From positions 5,010,001 through 5,074,000 of the forward strand of contig NZ_CP077093.1 of assembly GCF_014268755.2 (NCBI RefSeq): a DNA stretch of 64,000 nt, given 5' to 3'. A program made the position numbers and the translations under genes. The stretch's first letter is position 1. Each line of letters begins with the position of its first letter. The notes under the pieces are model-generated. The model was not told the origin of the DNA. It ran no database searches and saw only the letters and a list, made by a program, of their open reading frames with translations. Origin of the DNA: Pseudomonas vanderleydeniana. Lineage in GTDB: Bacteria > Pseudomonadota > Gammaproteobacteria > Pseudomonadales > Pseudomonadaceae. This document shows, piece by piece, positions 1 through 8,691 of this stretch.

Positions 1-280
1 TTTTCCACACGGGCCGTTTCATTGGCAGGTTTTTTCGGCGCTAACATCACAGACATCCCAGGCTTGCGATCATGCAAGCGTAGACAATAAATGAGCCGCT
101 ACAACGCAATGGACCGTGTAAATTTGCGAGTGTTCTTTCCCGCGAACACCGTGGCGCACCCGATGACCGGCTGCCGGCCCCACGCCCTGTGACCCGCCGC
201 ACAACCCGACGCCCAAGCCTGGGCGCAGTTGGCGCGAACGGTCATACTCGGCCTCCGCCATCACCGTACAGGATGTCCCC
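1..280. other. Left-edge non-coding stretch
   Basis: No convincing gene is seen here. A short perfect inverted repeat (GCTTGC/GCAAGC, 62-79) has no T-tract and its role is unknown. The right end supplies the leader of the next gene, with an AGGA Shine-Dalgarno about 8 bases before its GTG start. Confidence 0.5.
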
Positions 281-2722
281 GTGAGCGCCGTCCGCGACGA
301 ACGCAACGCCCCCAAGAGCATTGGCCGCCTGCTGCTGGAACTGGTCTGGCAGCTCATGGTGCTGGGGGTGCCGATTTTCCTGGTGACCACCCTGCCGCCG
401 CTCCTGGCCTTCGCCGTGGTACTCGTCGCGGCGGGCAGCATGTGGCTTTGTGCCAGGCTCGGTTGGCTGGCCGGTGGACGTGGTGCCGCCCGGTTGATGA
501 TCTCGGCGGTGTTCGGCCTGGGCTTCAGCCTCGGGCGCGCCTTGCCCGACTACTGGGATATCGCGGCAGCCTGCCTGGCCATTTTCCCCGGGTTGGCCTG
601 CGTTGCCACCTGGGAACGGCGGCTGGGGCTGGCGCCGCCCGCCGCATCCGCCGCCAACCGCAGTGCCTGGGGTGGCCAGGAGCCGAGCGAAACCCCCGAA
701 GGCGAACCGATCCGGGTGTTCAACCACGGCGAGATCGCCATGGGCGGGCCGGTCGTCTGCGACTACCTGTTTCCCGATGGTGTCCTGCTCGAGGGGCTGG
801 GCTCATCGGCACGCTTTTCCAGCGACGGCCGCTATTTCGCCGCACCGGTGCCGTCGCGCCAGAGCTGGGGATTGGTGATTCTCGACCGCCTGCAGCGACA
901 GCTCTATCGCTGTGACGATGAACGCTTCTGGGAGTTGGACAGCTTCAATGAGCAGGGGCTGGGCGGACGCCGTAGCCCGCTGGTCGACAACAGCGCCGAA
1001 CAGGTCGACCTGCAAACCCTGCTCGGCAACGCCCAGCGCGTGGACCTGCTGCCCGTCGGCGATCTCTGGCTCGAACCCGGCCATTGGCAACAGAGCCTGG
1101 CCCGCCAGCAGATCGAACAACGCTCCCCGGACGGGAAGCATTTGCTGGAAGGCCAACTCAGCCTGCCCGAAAACCTGCGGCAACTGGAACAGCCCCGGGC
1201 CGCCCTGTCGCACCCGGATTACCGCCTGAGCCTGGACGGTGAGCCCGCTCCGCTGCTGATCAAGGCCGACACGGCGCGAGTGTGGAGCGACGACAGCCAG
1301 CGACTGGTCTGCATCGCCAGCGTCGCCGATGAGCCTGCCGGGCACCCCCATGGCCTCTGGCTGTGGCAACAGGGCCAGGGCTGGCGGGCCTTGCGTAGCC
1401 CCTGGAGCGCCAACGACCGCAGCCCTTCCGGTTACTGGAGCGAGCCGGTGGCGCTGGATGCGCAGTTCGTCCGCCTGGACAGCTACCTGCCACTGCTTCA
1501 GCCCGACAATGGCCACTTCGGCTACCAGTTGCACACTCTCCACAGCGATTCGGAAATCCTCGTCGGCCATGATCCGCTGGGGCGCGAGCAGGATGCCGAC
1601 TGGTACCGTGCCCGCGTCCGCCTTGTCCTGCCGTTGGAGAGCGATGGGCAGGCCTGCTCGGTACAGATCGAATCCGCCCCGCTCCAGAATGGCAGCCGTG
1701 CGCGCTTCCAATGGGTGAAGGATAACCGAGATGGGGTCAGCGGCTATCGCTGCCACCTGGGCGACTGGGAACTGCCGGGGCTCTGGCAGTTGGAACATCG
1801 GGTCAGCGACAGCGGGCAGTATCTGGCGTTGCTGCCCTTTCCCGAGGCCGAAGCCTTGCCTGACCGGGTGGTGGTGGCTGATCCCGGCAGCCGTCGCCTG
1901 GTCGACAGCCCAGCGCTACCGATTGCCGGACTGATGGACTTTCGCGGCCCGCTGCTCAGCGTCGCGGCGGTCATCGGACGCCTGCCCGAGGACGACACCA
2001 GCACACCGCTGCACCGGTTCACCGAGCCAGCACCGACGGCGGCCCAGGCGGGGGCATTCAGTGCCTATCGCGAAGAATCCCGCGTGTACTACGAGATGCG
2101 CCAACTCAAGCTCGACAACGGTGCCCTCCAGGAGCAGCCCGCCTGGCGGGTGGTCAACCAGCCGCAGATCGCCACCGCCGAAGGCGCGTTCATCCAACCC
2201 GCGCCGACCGGCCTGGACGCCGCCTGGCTGTTCGGCAGCAGCACCGAATATGGCGATGACCTGCTGCGCGGCCAGATCTCACGCCTGGGCGGGCACCTGC
2301 TGACCGCCTCCGGTTGCGCCCTGTCGAACCTGGCTCCATCGATGATCTGGTCACCCAAGGGGCGTTACCTCGCATTGACCCGCCTCTATCTGGAGCATCC
2401 GGATTTCGAGTACAGCCAGCGCGCCTGGAAACTCCTGCTGCTCGATGTCGAGGCCCATACCCTGCGAATCGCGCCGAACTGGCTGGGCAATCGTCCGCAA
2501 TTCATCGATTTTACCGGCGACACCCTGCACCTGCGCCAGTTCGAAGCCGACTGGGACCTGCGCGACGGCTCCGACCCCGGTCGACGGGTGCAGATCGACC
2601 TGAAGACCGTGCTGCAATGGCCCACCGAAGCGCTGGAACGCCACGGCGAGCTCTGGCTGACGCGCAGCGACGCCGGCAATGCCAGCGCCTGGCAGGCACT
2701 GGAAAGACCGGCGCTACTGTAG
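281..2722 (+). CDS. Large membrane-anchored protein of unknown function
   Basis: An 813-residue protein that I do not recognise. The first roughly 110 residues hold about three hydrophobic segments (near 16-35, 40-60 and 85-110). The rest is a long soluble region rich in Trp, Leu and short strand-like stretches, reminiscent of a beta-propeller-like fold, but no repeat could be fixed by eye. The GTG start is chosen because an AGGA lies about 8 bases upstream and the nearby ATG at 273 runs into a stop after three codons. It is followed 38 bp later by an AraC gene on the same strand. Function not assigned. Confidence 0.7.
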   Translation: MSAVRDERNAPKSIGRLLLELVWQLMVLGVPIFLVTTLPPLLAFAVVLVAAGSMWLCARLGWLAGGRGAARLMISAVFGLGFSLGRALPDYWDIAAACLAIFPGLACVATWERRLGLAPPAASAANRSAWGGQEPSETPEGEPIRVFNHGEIAMGGPVVCDYLFPDGVLLEGLGSSARFSSDGRYFAAPVPSRQSWGLVILDRLQRQLYRCDDERFWELDSFNEQGLGGRRSPLVDNSAEQVDLQTLLGNAQRVDLLPVGDLWLEPGHWQQSLARQQIEQRSPDGKHLLEGQLSLPENLRQLEQPRAALSHPDYRLSLDGEPAPLLIKADTARVWSDDSQRLVCIASVADEPAGHPHGLWLWQQGQGWRALRSPWSANDRSPSGYWSEPVALDAQFVRLDSYLPLLQPDNGHFGYQLHTLHSDSEILVGHDPLGREQDADWYRARVRLVLPLESDGQACSVQIESAPLQNGSRARFQWVKDNRDGVSGYRCHLGDWELPGLWQLEHRVSDSGQYLALLPFPEAEALPDRVVVADPGSRRLVDSPALPIAGLMDFRGPLLSVAAVIGRLPEDDTSTPLHRFTEPAPTAAQAGAFSAYREESRVYYEMRQLKLDNGALQEQPAWRVVNQPQIATAEGAFIQPAPTGLDAAWLFGSSTEYGDDLLRGQISRLGGHLLTASGCALSNLAPSMIWSPKGRYLALTRLYLEHPDFEYSQRAWKLLLLDVEAHTLRIAPNWLGNRPQFIDFTGDTLHLRQFEADWDLRDGSDPGRRVQIDLKTVLQWPTEALERHGELWLTRSDAGNASAWQALERPALL

Positions 2723-2760
2723 GAGCATGTACCTGCCCGCCCGAGAGAATGGAACCGACC

Positions 2761-3597
2761 ATGCGCAGACCCACAGACACCCGGCAGGACGACAAGGCCC
2801 CGTACTTCTGGCGCGATGCCGCCCTGCCGTTCATCGAGGCCCGGTCGATCCAGGACGGCCGCAAGGTCTGCTACTCCCGGCATTCCCACGAACACTTCTC
2901 CATCGGTGCGATCACCCACGGGCGCAGTACCTATGTCAACGAACAGCAGCAATGGCAGGTCGAGGCTGGCACCGTGGTACTGATGAACCCCGGCGAAGTC
3001 CACGCCTGCAATCCGATCGACGACCAGCCATGGGCCTATCGCATGTTCTATGTCGAGACACCTTGGCTGACCGCCCTGCAACACGAGCTGGGCTTCAGCA
3101 CGGAACTGGACTTTCGTCCGTTTTCGGCCACCCACAGCCGCGACCCGCTGCTCTTCCAGGGGCTGAATGCACTCTACGAACAACTGGTGGACGACGACCT
3201 CGCCCATCTGGAAAAGCAATGCGCGATCGTCGAGTTCTTCACCCTCCTGCAACACCGCCTGAACCCGGCGCCGATCCCGGTCCGCGAGATCAACCAGAAG
3301 CTGGAACGCGCTGCGGCCTACATCCACAAGCACTGCACCGAGGCACTGAAGCTGGAGGACATCTGCCAGGCCGCGCAGCTCTCGGCGTCCTACCTGACCC
3401 GCGCCTTCAAGCAGTACTACGGCATGACGCCGCACGCCTTCCTGGTCAACCGGCGCATCCAGTACGCACGCAACCAGTTGCGCCGTGGGCGGCTGATCGC
3501 CGAGGTCGCGCTGGAGGCCGGTTTCGCCGACCAGGCGCATTTCCAGCGGGCCTTCAAGCAGCACCTGGCGGCGACACCTGGCCAGTACCGCGGTTGA
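2761..3597 (+). CDS. AraC-family transcriptional regulator, cupin sensor domain
   Basis: 278 residues. The N-terminal half (about 20-160) is an AraC-type cupin ligand-binding domain (HSHEHFSIG, then a PGEVHACNP turn). The last 100 residues are the double helix-turn-helix DNA-binding domain (LEDICQAAQLSASYLTRAF and the closing FADQAHFQRAFK motif). The ATG at 2761 is used because it begins the domain and has a purine-rich site upstream; the frame is open further 5' inside the preceding gene. It converges on a LysE-type exporter 6 bp downstream, the classic pairing of an AraC regulator with the exporter it controls, so amino-acid or small-metabolite efflux control is likely. Confidence 0.85.
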   Translation: MRRPTDTRQDDKAPYFWRDAALPFIEARSIQDGRKVCYSRHSHEHFSIGAITHGRSTYVNEQQQWQVEAGTVVLMNPGEVHACNPIDDQPWAYRMFYVETPWLTALQHELGFSTELDFRPFSATHSRDPLLFQGLNALYEQLVDDDLAHLEKQCAIVEFFTLLQHRLNPAPIPVREINQKLERAAAYIHKHCTEALKLEDICQAAQLSASYLTRAFKQYYGMTPHAFLVNRRIQYARNQLRRGRLIAEVALEAGFADQAHFQRAFKQHLAATPGQYRG

Positions 3598-3603
3598 AGG
3601 GAT

Positions 3604-4191
3604 TCAGGGCAGCAACAGATAACCGGCGCTCAGGGCCAGCAACAGGGCCATCGAGCGGTTGAACAGGCGCATTCCCCGAGGATTTTCCAGGTAGCGACGC
3701 AGGAAGGTCCCGGCAAAGGCCCAACAGGCGATCGAGCCGTAGCAGATCACGAAGTAGATCAGCGCGAACTCCAGCACCACCCGCGTCTCGCCATTGGCGG
3801 CGAACACGCCCATGCCGGCGACGCAAGCCAGCCAGGCCTTGGGGTTGAGCCACTGCATCACCGCGCCAAGGGTCAGGGTCGGACGCCTGGCGGACTGGCC
3901 GGCATTGAGCGAGCCATCATCCAGCGCCAGCTTCCAGGCCATGTACAACAGAAAGGCCACGCCACCGAGCTGAATGCCTCGCGTCAGCACCGGCACCCGC
4001 AGCAACAATTCATGCAACCCCAGGCCGATCAATACCAGCAACAGCGTGAAGCCCACAGTCGCCCCGGTGACATGCCGCAAGCTGGCACGCAGGCCGAACT
4101 GGGCGCCGGCACTCAAGGCGACGATATTGACCGGCCCGGGCGTGATGGAGGAAGCCAGCGCAAAGGCGACCATGGAAAGCAGGATGCTCAT
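3604..4191 (-). CDS. LysE/RhtB-family amino-acid exporter
   Basis: 195 residues, the usual family length. The N-terminus has the family signature SSITPGPVNI, followed by about six membrane segments and the central NPKAW motif of LysE/RhtB proteins. Such proteins export amino acids or related metabolites across the inner membrane. The start at 4191 is preferred over upstream in-frame codons because the family signature begins there. It is convergent with the AraC gene at 2761-3597. Substrate is unknown. Confidence 0.88.
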   Translation of the reverse strand: MSILLSMVAFALASSITPGPVNIVALSAGAQFGLRASLRHVTGATVGFTLLLVLIGLGLHELLLRVPVLTRGIQLGGVAFLLYMAWKLALDDGSLNAGQSARRPTLTLGAVMQWLNPKAWLACVAGMGVFAANGETRVVLEFALIYFVICYGSIACWAFAGTFLRRYLENPRGMRLFNRSMALLLALSAGYLLLP

Positions 4192-4361
4192 CGGATACGT
4201 CTCTCTCGAATGAAGGTGAGGAGCACGGTACCCAGCGGCCTGCGCCACGTATTGAAGAAAACTCCCCTGGCGGGCGAGGGCCACTAGCCAGCGTTCGTTT
4301 TTCCTGTTCTGCTTTCCCGGGCATTCGCCCCGACCTGTCCACCGCAGGGAGCCAAAGGTCC

Positions 4362-5309
4362 ATGAGCGTCGCCTATCAGAGCCTGCTGGAATACACGCGC
4401 CGGATGAACCGGGTGCTGGAGCACATCGACCGCCACCTCGACCAGCCGCTGGAACTGGCCGAGCTGGCTGCCATCGCGCACTTCTCGCCCTTTCACTTCC
4501 ATCGCCTGTTCAGCGCCTGGGTCGGAGAAACCCTGGGCGACTACCTGCGCCGTCGCCGGCTCGGCTGCGCCGCCCTGCAACTGGCCGAGCGCCCCGAGGC
4601 CACCGTCCTGGAGATCGCCCTGCACGTCGGTTTCGGCTCCGGCGAGGCCTTCAGCCGGGCATTCAAGCAGCATTTCCAGGTCACCCCCAGTGCCTGGCGC
4701 CGCCTCGAGCCCGCTCGCTGGGAGCAGCGCCTGAACGAGATTCGCGAACGGCGCCGGCAGTCATTTCGCAATCCTGATCAGGAATATGCGCTGATCCTGT
4801 CCGACCATGGTCACTCCCACCCCCTGGAGAAAATGACGATGGACGTCATGCTTGAAGACATCCCCCCGACCCGCGTCGCCTACATGCGCTATACCGGGCC
4901 CTATGGCCCGGGTATCGGCACATTCTGGCGGGAGACCTTTGCCCCCTGGATGGAGCGTAACGGCCTGATGGGCGAAGTGCGTTTCGGCATAGGCCACGAT
5001 GACCCGCAGATCACCCCGCCGCACAAATGCCGCTACGACGCCTGCGTGCAAGTGCCGAACGACTTTGCCGGCAGCGCTGAAGTCACGGTGGCCACACTGC
5101 CTGGCGGACGCTATGCCGTGGCCCGTTTCAGCGGTCATGTCCGCGATTTCCCGGATGCCTGGACCGAATTGTGTCGCGACTGGCTGCCGCGTAGCGGCAT
5201 GCAGTTCGCCAGCGGCCCGCCCTTCGAACGCTACCCCAGGGACGCACATTACGACCCTGTCGCCGGCACGCTCGACTGTGACCTGTGCATTCCGGTAAAG
5301 CCGCTGTAA
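4362..5309 (+). CDS. AraC-family regulator with GyrI-like effector domain
   Basis: 315 residues in the Rob/SoxS-like arrangement: the helix-turn-helix pair is N-terminal (about 10-110; LAELAAIAHFSPFHFHRLF and VGFGSGEAFSRAFKQHF), and the C-terminal half (about 160-315) is a GyrI-like small-molecule-binding domain (PTRVAYMRYTGPYG, then the PGGRYAVARFSG strand). This layout is typical of regulators sensing hydrophobic or cationic compounds and activating efflux genes. A LysE-type exporter and an acetyltransferase follow on the same strand, possible targets. Ligand unknown. Confidence 0.87.
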   Translation: MSVAYQSLLEYTRRMNRVLEHIDRHLDQPLELAELAAIAHFSPFHFHRLFSAWVGETLGDYLRRRRLGCAALQLAERPEATVLEIALHVGFGSGEAFSRAFKQHFQVTPSAWRRLEPARWEQRLNEIRERRRQSFRNPDQEYALILSDHGHSHPLEKMTMDVMLEDIPPTRVAYMRYTGPYGPGIGTFWRETFAPWMERNGLMGEVRFGIGHDDPQITPPHKCRYDACVQVPNDFAGSAEVTVATLPGGRYAVARFSGHVRDFPDAWTELCRDWLPRSGMQFASGPPFERYPRDAHYDPVAGTLDCDLCIPVKPL

Positions 5310-5446
5310 ATGACCGGCTGCCCAGGTGGGCAGTACACCTGGGCAACAAGTTCCCGGTACAGCAACACAAAGGCCTCGACACGCTGGCGCCGGCATGATG
5401 TCTGGCGTTACTGTCGAGCCTTTCCCGTTTCCTGCCGGAGCGTGCC

Positions 5447-6067
5447 ATGACCCTGTCGACCCTGCTGCTTTTCATTCCGGCGTGCTTCGCGCTGAACATG
5501 GCCCCTGGCCCGAACAACCTGCTGTCGGTCAGCAACTCGACCCGCTACGGCTTTCGCACCTCCTGCCTGGCGGGGCTGGGGCGCCTGTTGGCCTTCGCCG
5601 GGATGATCGCCCTGGCCGCCGCGGGCCTGGCGGTGGTACTGCAGACCTCGGAACTGCTGTTCCACGCCATCAAGATTCTCGGTGCGGCCTATCTGATCTA
5701 CCTCGCCGTCCAGCTCTGGCGAGCCAACCCGGAGACCGCGACCCAGGCCGAGGGCACCCGGGCCAGCCTGCCGGCGCTCGCCCGCCAGGAATTCCTCGTG
5801 GCTGCGGGAAATCCAAAGGCCATCTTGATCTTCACCGCCTTCCTGCCGCAGTTCGTCGATCCGGCCCAGGGCGTCTCTGCGCAGTTCGCCGTACTGGGTG
5901 CGATGTTCCTGGTACTGGAGTGGATCGCCATCAGCGCCTACGCCTACATGGGCCTGCACATGCGCCGCTGGTTCGCCGAGCCCAGGGGCAAGCGCCTGTT
6001 CAATCGCGGCTGTGCGGTGCTGCTGTCCGGTGCGGCCTCGGTGCTGCTGATGGCAAGGAGGGCCTGA
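5447..6067 (+). CDS. LysE/RhtB-family exporter
   Basis: 206 residues with the family signature NMAPGPNNLLSVSNS near the N-terminus, about six membrane segments and a central NPKAILIF motif. It is the second LysE-type exporter in the window and only distantly similar to the one at 3604-4191. A GAG-type ribosome site precedes the ATG, and the gene ends 1 bp before the acetyltransferase start, so the two are probably co-transcribed. Substrate unknown. Confidence 0.88.
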   Translation: MTLSTLLLFIPACFALNMAPGPNNLLSVSNSTRYGFRTSCLAGLGRLLAFAGMIALAAAGLAVVLQTSELLFHAIKILGAAYLIYLAVQLWRANPETATQAEGTRASLPALARQEFLVAAGNPKAILIFTAFLPQFVDPAQGVSAQFAVLGAMFLVLEWIAISAYAYMGLHMRRWFAEPRGKRLFNRGCAVLLSGAASVLLMARRA

Positions 6068-6068
6068 G

Positions 6069-6629
6069 ATGTCCCAGCCCACGCCGGTGTCCGTGATCCA
6101 CACCCATCGCCTGTTGTTGCGCCCGGTACGGGCAGATGACCTCAAGGTCGCCCAGGCCATCCATGGCGATCCACAGACCAACCGCTACAACCCCAAGGGT
6201 CCGTCGTCCCTGGAAACCACCAGCAGCAACCTGTTCAACTGGGTCGAACACTGGAAGGCCAAGGGCTTCGGCTACTGGGCCGTCTGCGACCGGGAACAGC
6301 CGGACCGGGTGTTGGGTTTCGGTGGTCTGCAGGACGCCACTTTCGGTTCTCGAACCGGGCTGAACCTGTACTTCCGCTTCGCGGTGGATGCTTGGGGCCA
6401 GGGCTATGCCAGCGAGATGGTCGAGGCCGCCCTCGACCTGGCGTTCCGGCAACTGGGGCGCAACGAGGTGATAGGACTGGTACGGCCGGACAACCAGCCC
6501 TCGCGTCGAACCCTGGAACGCGCCCGGATGCTTGTCGATGGCGAGCTCGATGACGTTCCCGGCCAGCCCTGCAGCTTGCTCTACAGCCTCAGCGCGGAAC
6601 GCTACCTCAGCCCGGAAAGTTTCATGTAG
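6069..6629 (+). CDS. GNAT N-acetyltransferase (RimJ/RimL type)
   Basis: 186 residues of the acetyltransf_3 type: an N-terminal THRLLLRPVRADD strand, the GFGGLQ core, and the acetyl-CoA-binding segment WGQGYASEMVEAAL, followed by VRPDNQPSRRTLERAR. Enzymes of this type acetylate protein N-termini or small amines using acetyl-CoA. It begins 1 bp after the LysE-type gene and is likely translated from the same message; acetylation of a compound handled by that exporter is possible but not shown. Confidence 0.87.
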   Translation: MSQPTPVSVIHTHRLLLRPVRADDLKVAQAIHGDPQTNRYNPKGPSSLETTSSNLFNWVEHWKAKGFGYWAVCDREQPDRVLGFGGLQDATFGSRTGLNLYFRFAVDAWGQGYASEMVEAALDLAFRQLGRNEVIGLVRPDNQPSRRTLERARMLVDGELDDVPGQPCSLLYSLSAERYLSPESFM

Positions 6630-6698
6630 CACGCCTCGGCGAAGGCGTAAGATGCCCCGAGCAGTTATTACAAAATATGTCAGCCCAGGGAGTCACCG

Positions 6699-6917
6699 AT
6701 GAAATCAAGTCTCGTCAAAGCCGCGCTGGTGACAGGCAGCCTGTTGCTGGGCGCCTGCTCGTCGGACCTGAGCACCCACTACAACAGCGCGTGCTCGACC
6801 CTGAGCTGCCAGCAGCACTACAACAGCAGTGCGCGCCTGAGCCAGGACAGCGGCGCGATGAACCGCAACCTGGGTAGCAGCTTCAGCGAATACGGCGAGA
6901 GCATGTTGCGCGACTAG
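6699..6917 (+). CDS. Small lipoprotein, unknown function
   Basis: 72 residues with a clear lipoprotein signal: a Lys start, a hydrophobic core and a lipobox LLGAC, giving a lipidated Cys at residue 19. The mature part is short, rich in Ser, Asn and Gln, with two further Cys, and has no recognisable domain. Serines at +2 and +3 of the mature protein suggest outer-membrane sorting. It stands alone between genes of both strands. Confidence 0.75.
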   Translation: MKSSLVKAALVTGSLLLGACSSDLSTHYNSACSTLSCQQHYNSSARLSQDSGAMNRNLGSSFSEYGESMLRD

Positions 6918-6935
6918 GTTCCCCTCGCGGGAAAC

Positions 6936-7217
6936 TTATCTGGCATAACCGAAACGGCTGGTGAATTCGGCCTCGATGCTACTGCAGTCGTTGCGCAGCG
7001 AAGCACCGGGCTGCTCACCCAGGGCCGCCCGCCCCGCTTCGCGGCAACGTACCAGACGCTCGGTCAGGGCTTCACGCTCCCGATCGACTTCCAGGTTGAG
7101 GCGAACGAAGTACACCCCGAGCGATACCGCCGTGCACACGATGAACGTGGCGAGTAACAGGAACCAGTCCCTGCCCTGCCCAGGTTCCGCAGCATCATTG
7201 TCGGGAGTGTGAGACAT
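6936..7217 (-). CDS. Small inner-membrane protein, unknown function
   Basis: 93 residues: a polar N-terminus, one membrane segment (about 18-38, LLLATFIVCTAVSLGVYF) and a charged, helical C-terminal region with two Cys. No family recognised. It is convergent with the small lipoprotein gene 18 bp away and divergent from the DUF4337-like gene. Confidence 0.6.
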   Translation of the reverse strand: MSHTPDNDAAEPGQGRDWFLLLATFIVCTAVSLGVYFVRLNLEVDREREALTERLVRCREAGRAALGEQPGASLRNDCSSIEAEFTSRFGYAR

Positions 7218-7428
7218 GCCAGCATCCTGCCGAGATCAGGCGCGGAACACAGGGTTCTACGCGGCGCATAATGTAACATTCCAAGTGTCCACGGGCGAAC
7301 CCCTGCGGTGATGGGAATCACTGCCAGATACCCGCTGTCTTTGAATCTTCATGTTCGCACTAGAGCCTTCCGCGAGCCGCCGCCTTACACTGCGCACCCC
7401 GCCCCTTTTCACCCGAAGAACTGCGTTC

Positions 7429-8007
7429 ATGAGCGAAGCTTTCGAAGTCCCCAGCCCCCACGAAAAACACGTCGAACACACCACCGAGCATGCTCATGCC
7501 CGAGGCGACGGCTTCGCCAGCCGGATTGCGGTGATGACCGCGGTCATGGCCACCATTGGTGCAATGCTCAGCTACCAGGCCGGCTCCACGGAAAGTGAAG
7601 CGGCGATGGACAAGAACAATGCGGCCATCATCAAGACCGAGGCCGCCAACCAGTGGAACTACTACCAGGCCAAGTCGAGCCGGCAGAACCTGTCGGAAAT
7701 GGCCAGTCATATTCCGGGCCTGGATGCGGCGCACTACAACGCCGAGGCCGAGCGCTACAAGAAGGAAAAGGAAGCGGTACGCCAGAAGGCAGAGGGACTG
7801 GAGGCCCAGAGCCGCGAATGGGACGCCAAGTCGGAACAGGTCCTGCACCAGCACCACCGCTGGGCCCAGGCGATGACGGCGATCCAGATCGCCATTTCGC
7901 TGGCGGCGATCACCCTGCTGACCCGCCGGGAATGGCTGAAACGCCTGTCCTATACCGCGGTGGGTGCGAGTGTCGTGCTCGGCTCCATGGCCTGGCTGCA
8001 CATCTGA
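7429..8007 (+). CDS. DUF4337-like membrane protein
   Basis: 192 residues. The layout fits the DUF4337 family: a His-rich acidic N-terminus, one membrane segment near 27-48, a charged helical middle (NQWNYYQAKSSRQN is the recognisable family segment), and two membrane segments at the C-terminus. Function of the family is unknown. The ATG at 7429 is preferred; the frame stays open to 7351, but that extension is Arg/Pro-rich and not protein-like. The repeat array follows downstream. Confidence 0.75.
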   Translation: MSEAFEVPSPHEKHVEHTTEHAHARGDGFASRIAVMTAVMATIGAMLSYQAGSTESEAAMDKNNAAIIKTEAANQWNYYQAKSSRQNLSEMASHIPGLDAAHYNAEAERYKKEKEAVRQKAEGLEAQSREWDAKSEQVLHQHHRWAQAMTAIQIAISLAAITLLTRREWLKRLSYTAVGASVVLGSMAWLHI

Positions 8008-8068
8008 AGGAGGCCACTGGCAGCCTGGTGAACCGCTCCCAGCGGGCTCAAAGAATCCACCCGCAACC

Positions 8069-8670
8069 GATCGTTCCCACGCTCCGCGTGGGAATGCCTC
8101 CGCGGGCGCTCGGCGCCCGCTCTGGTGACGCGGAGCGTCTGGGCCGCGTTCCCACGCAGAGCGTGGGAACGATCAAAGGCTGAAGATTACTGATCGTTCC
8201 CACGCTCCGCGTGGGAATGCCTCCACTGGCACTCGGCACCCACTCTGGTGGCGCGGAGCGTCATGGGCTGCGTTCCCACGCGGAGCGAGGGAACGATCAA
8301 AGGCTGAAGATTACTGATCGTTCCCACGCTCCGCGTGGGAATGTCTCTACTGGCACTCGGCGACCGCTCTGGTGACGCGGAGCGTCATGGGCTGCGTTCC
8401 CACGCGGAGCATGGGAACGATCAAAGGCTGAAGATTACTGATCGTTCCCACGCTCCGCGTGGGAATGTCTCTACTGGCGCACGGCGACCGCTCTGGTGAC
8501 GCGGAGCGTCATGGGCTGCGTTCCCACGCGGAGCGTGGGAACGATCAAAGGCTGAAGATTACTGATCGTTCCCACGCTCCGCGTGGGAATGTCTCTACTG
8601 GCGCACGGCGCCCGTTCTGGTGGTGCGGAGCGTCATGGGCTGCGTTCCCACGCAGAGCGTGGGAACGATC
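8069..8670. repeat. Five tandem copies of a ~124 bp palindromic unit
   Basis: Copies start at 8069, 8192, 8316, 8440 and 8564. Each unit of about 104 bp opens with GATCGTTCCCACGCTCCGCG and closes with the reverse complement (GAGCGTGGGAACGATC), so each can fold end to end; consecutive units are joined by a nearly constant 17-20 bp linker (AAAGGCTGAAGATTACT). The copies differ by scattered substitutions only. The palindrome is a common intergenic repeat type in fluorescens-group pseudomonads; a head-to-tail array of five is less usual. It lies between the DUF4337-like gene and the end of a convergent ABC operon. Confidence 0.92.
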
Positions 8671-8691
8671 AACGCCCCTGAACGATCAATC

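Noticed and set aside
8069..8670. CRISPR array
   Set aside because: Units are about 104 bp, palindromic, and linkers are the same sequence rather than unique spacers; no cas genes.
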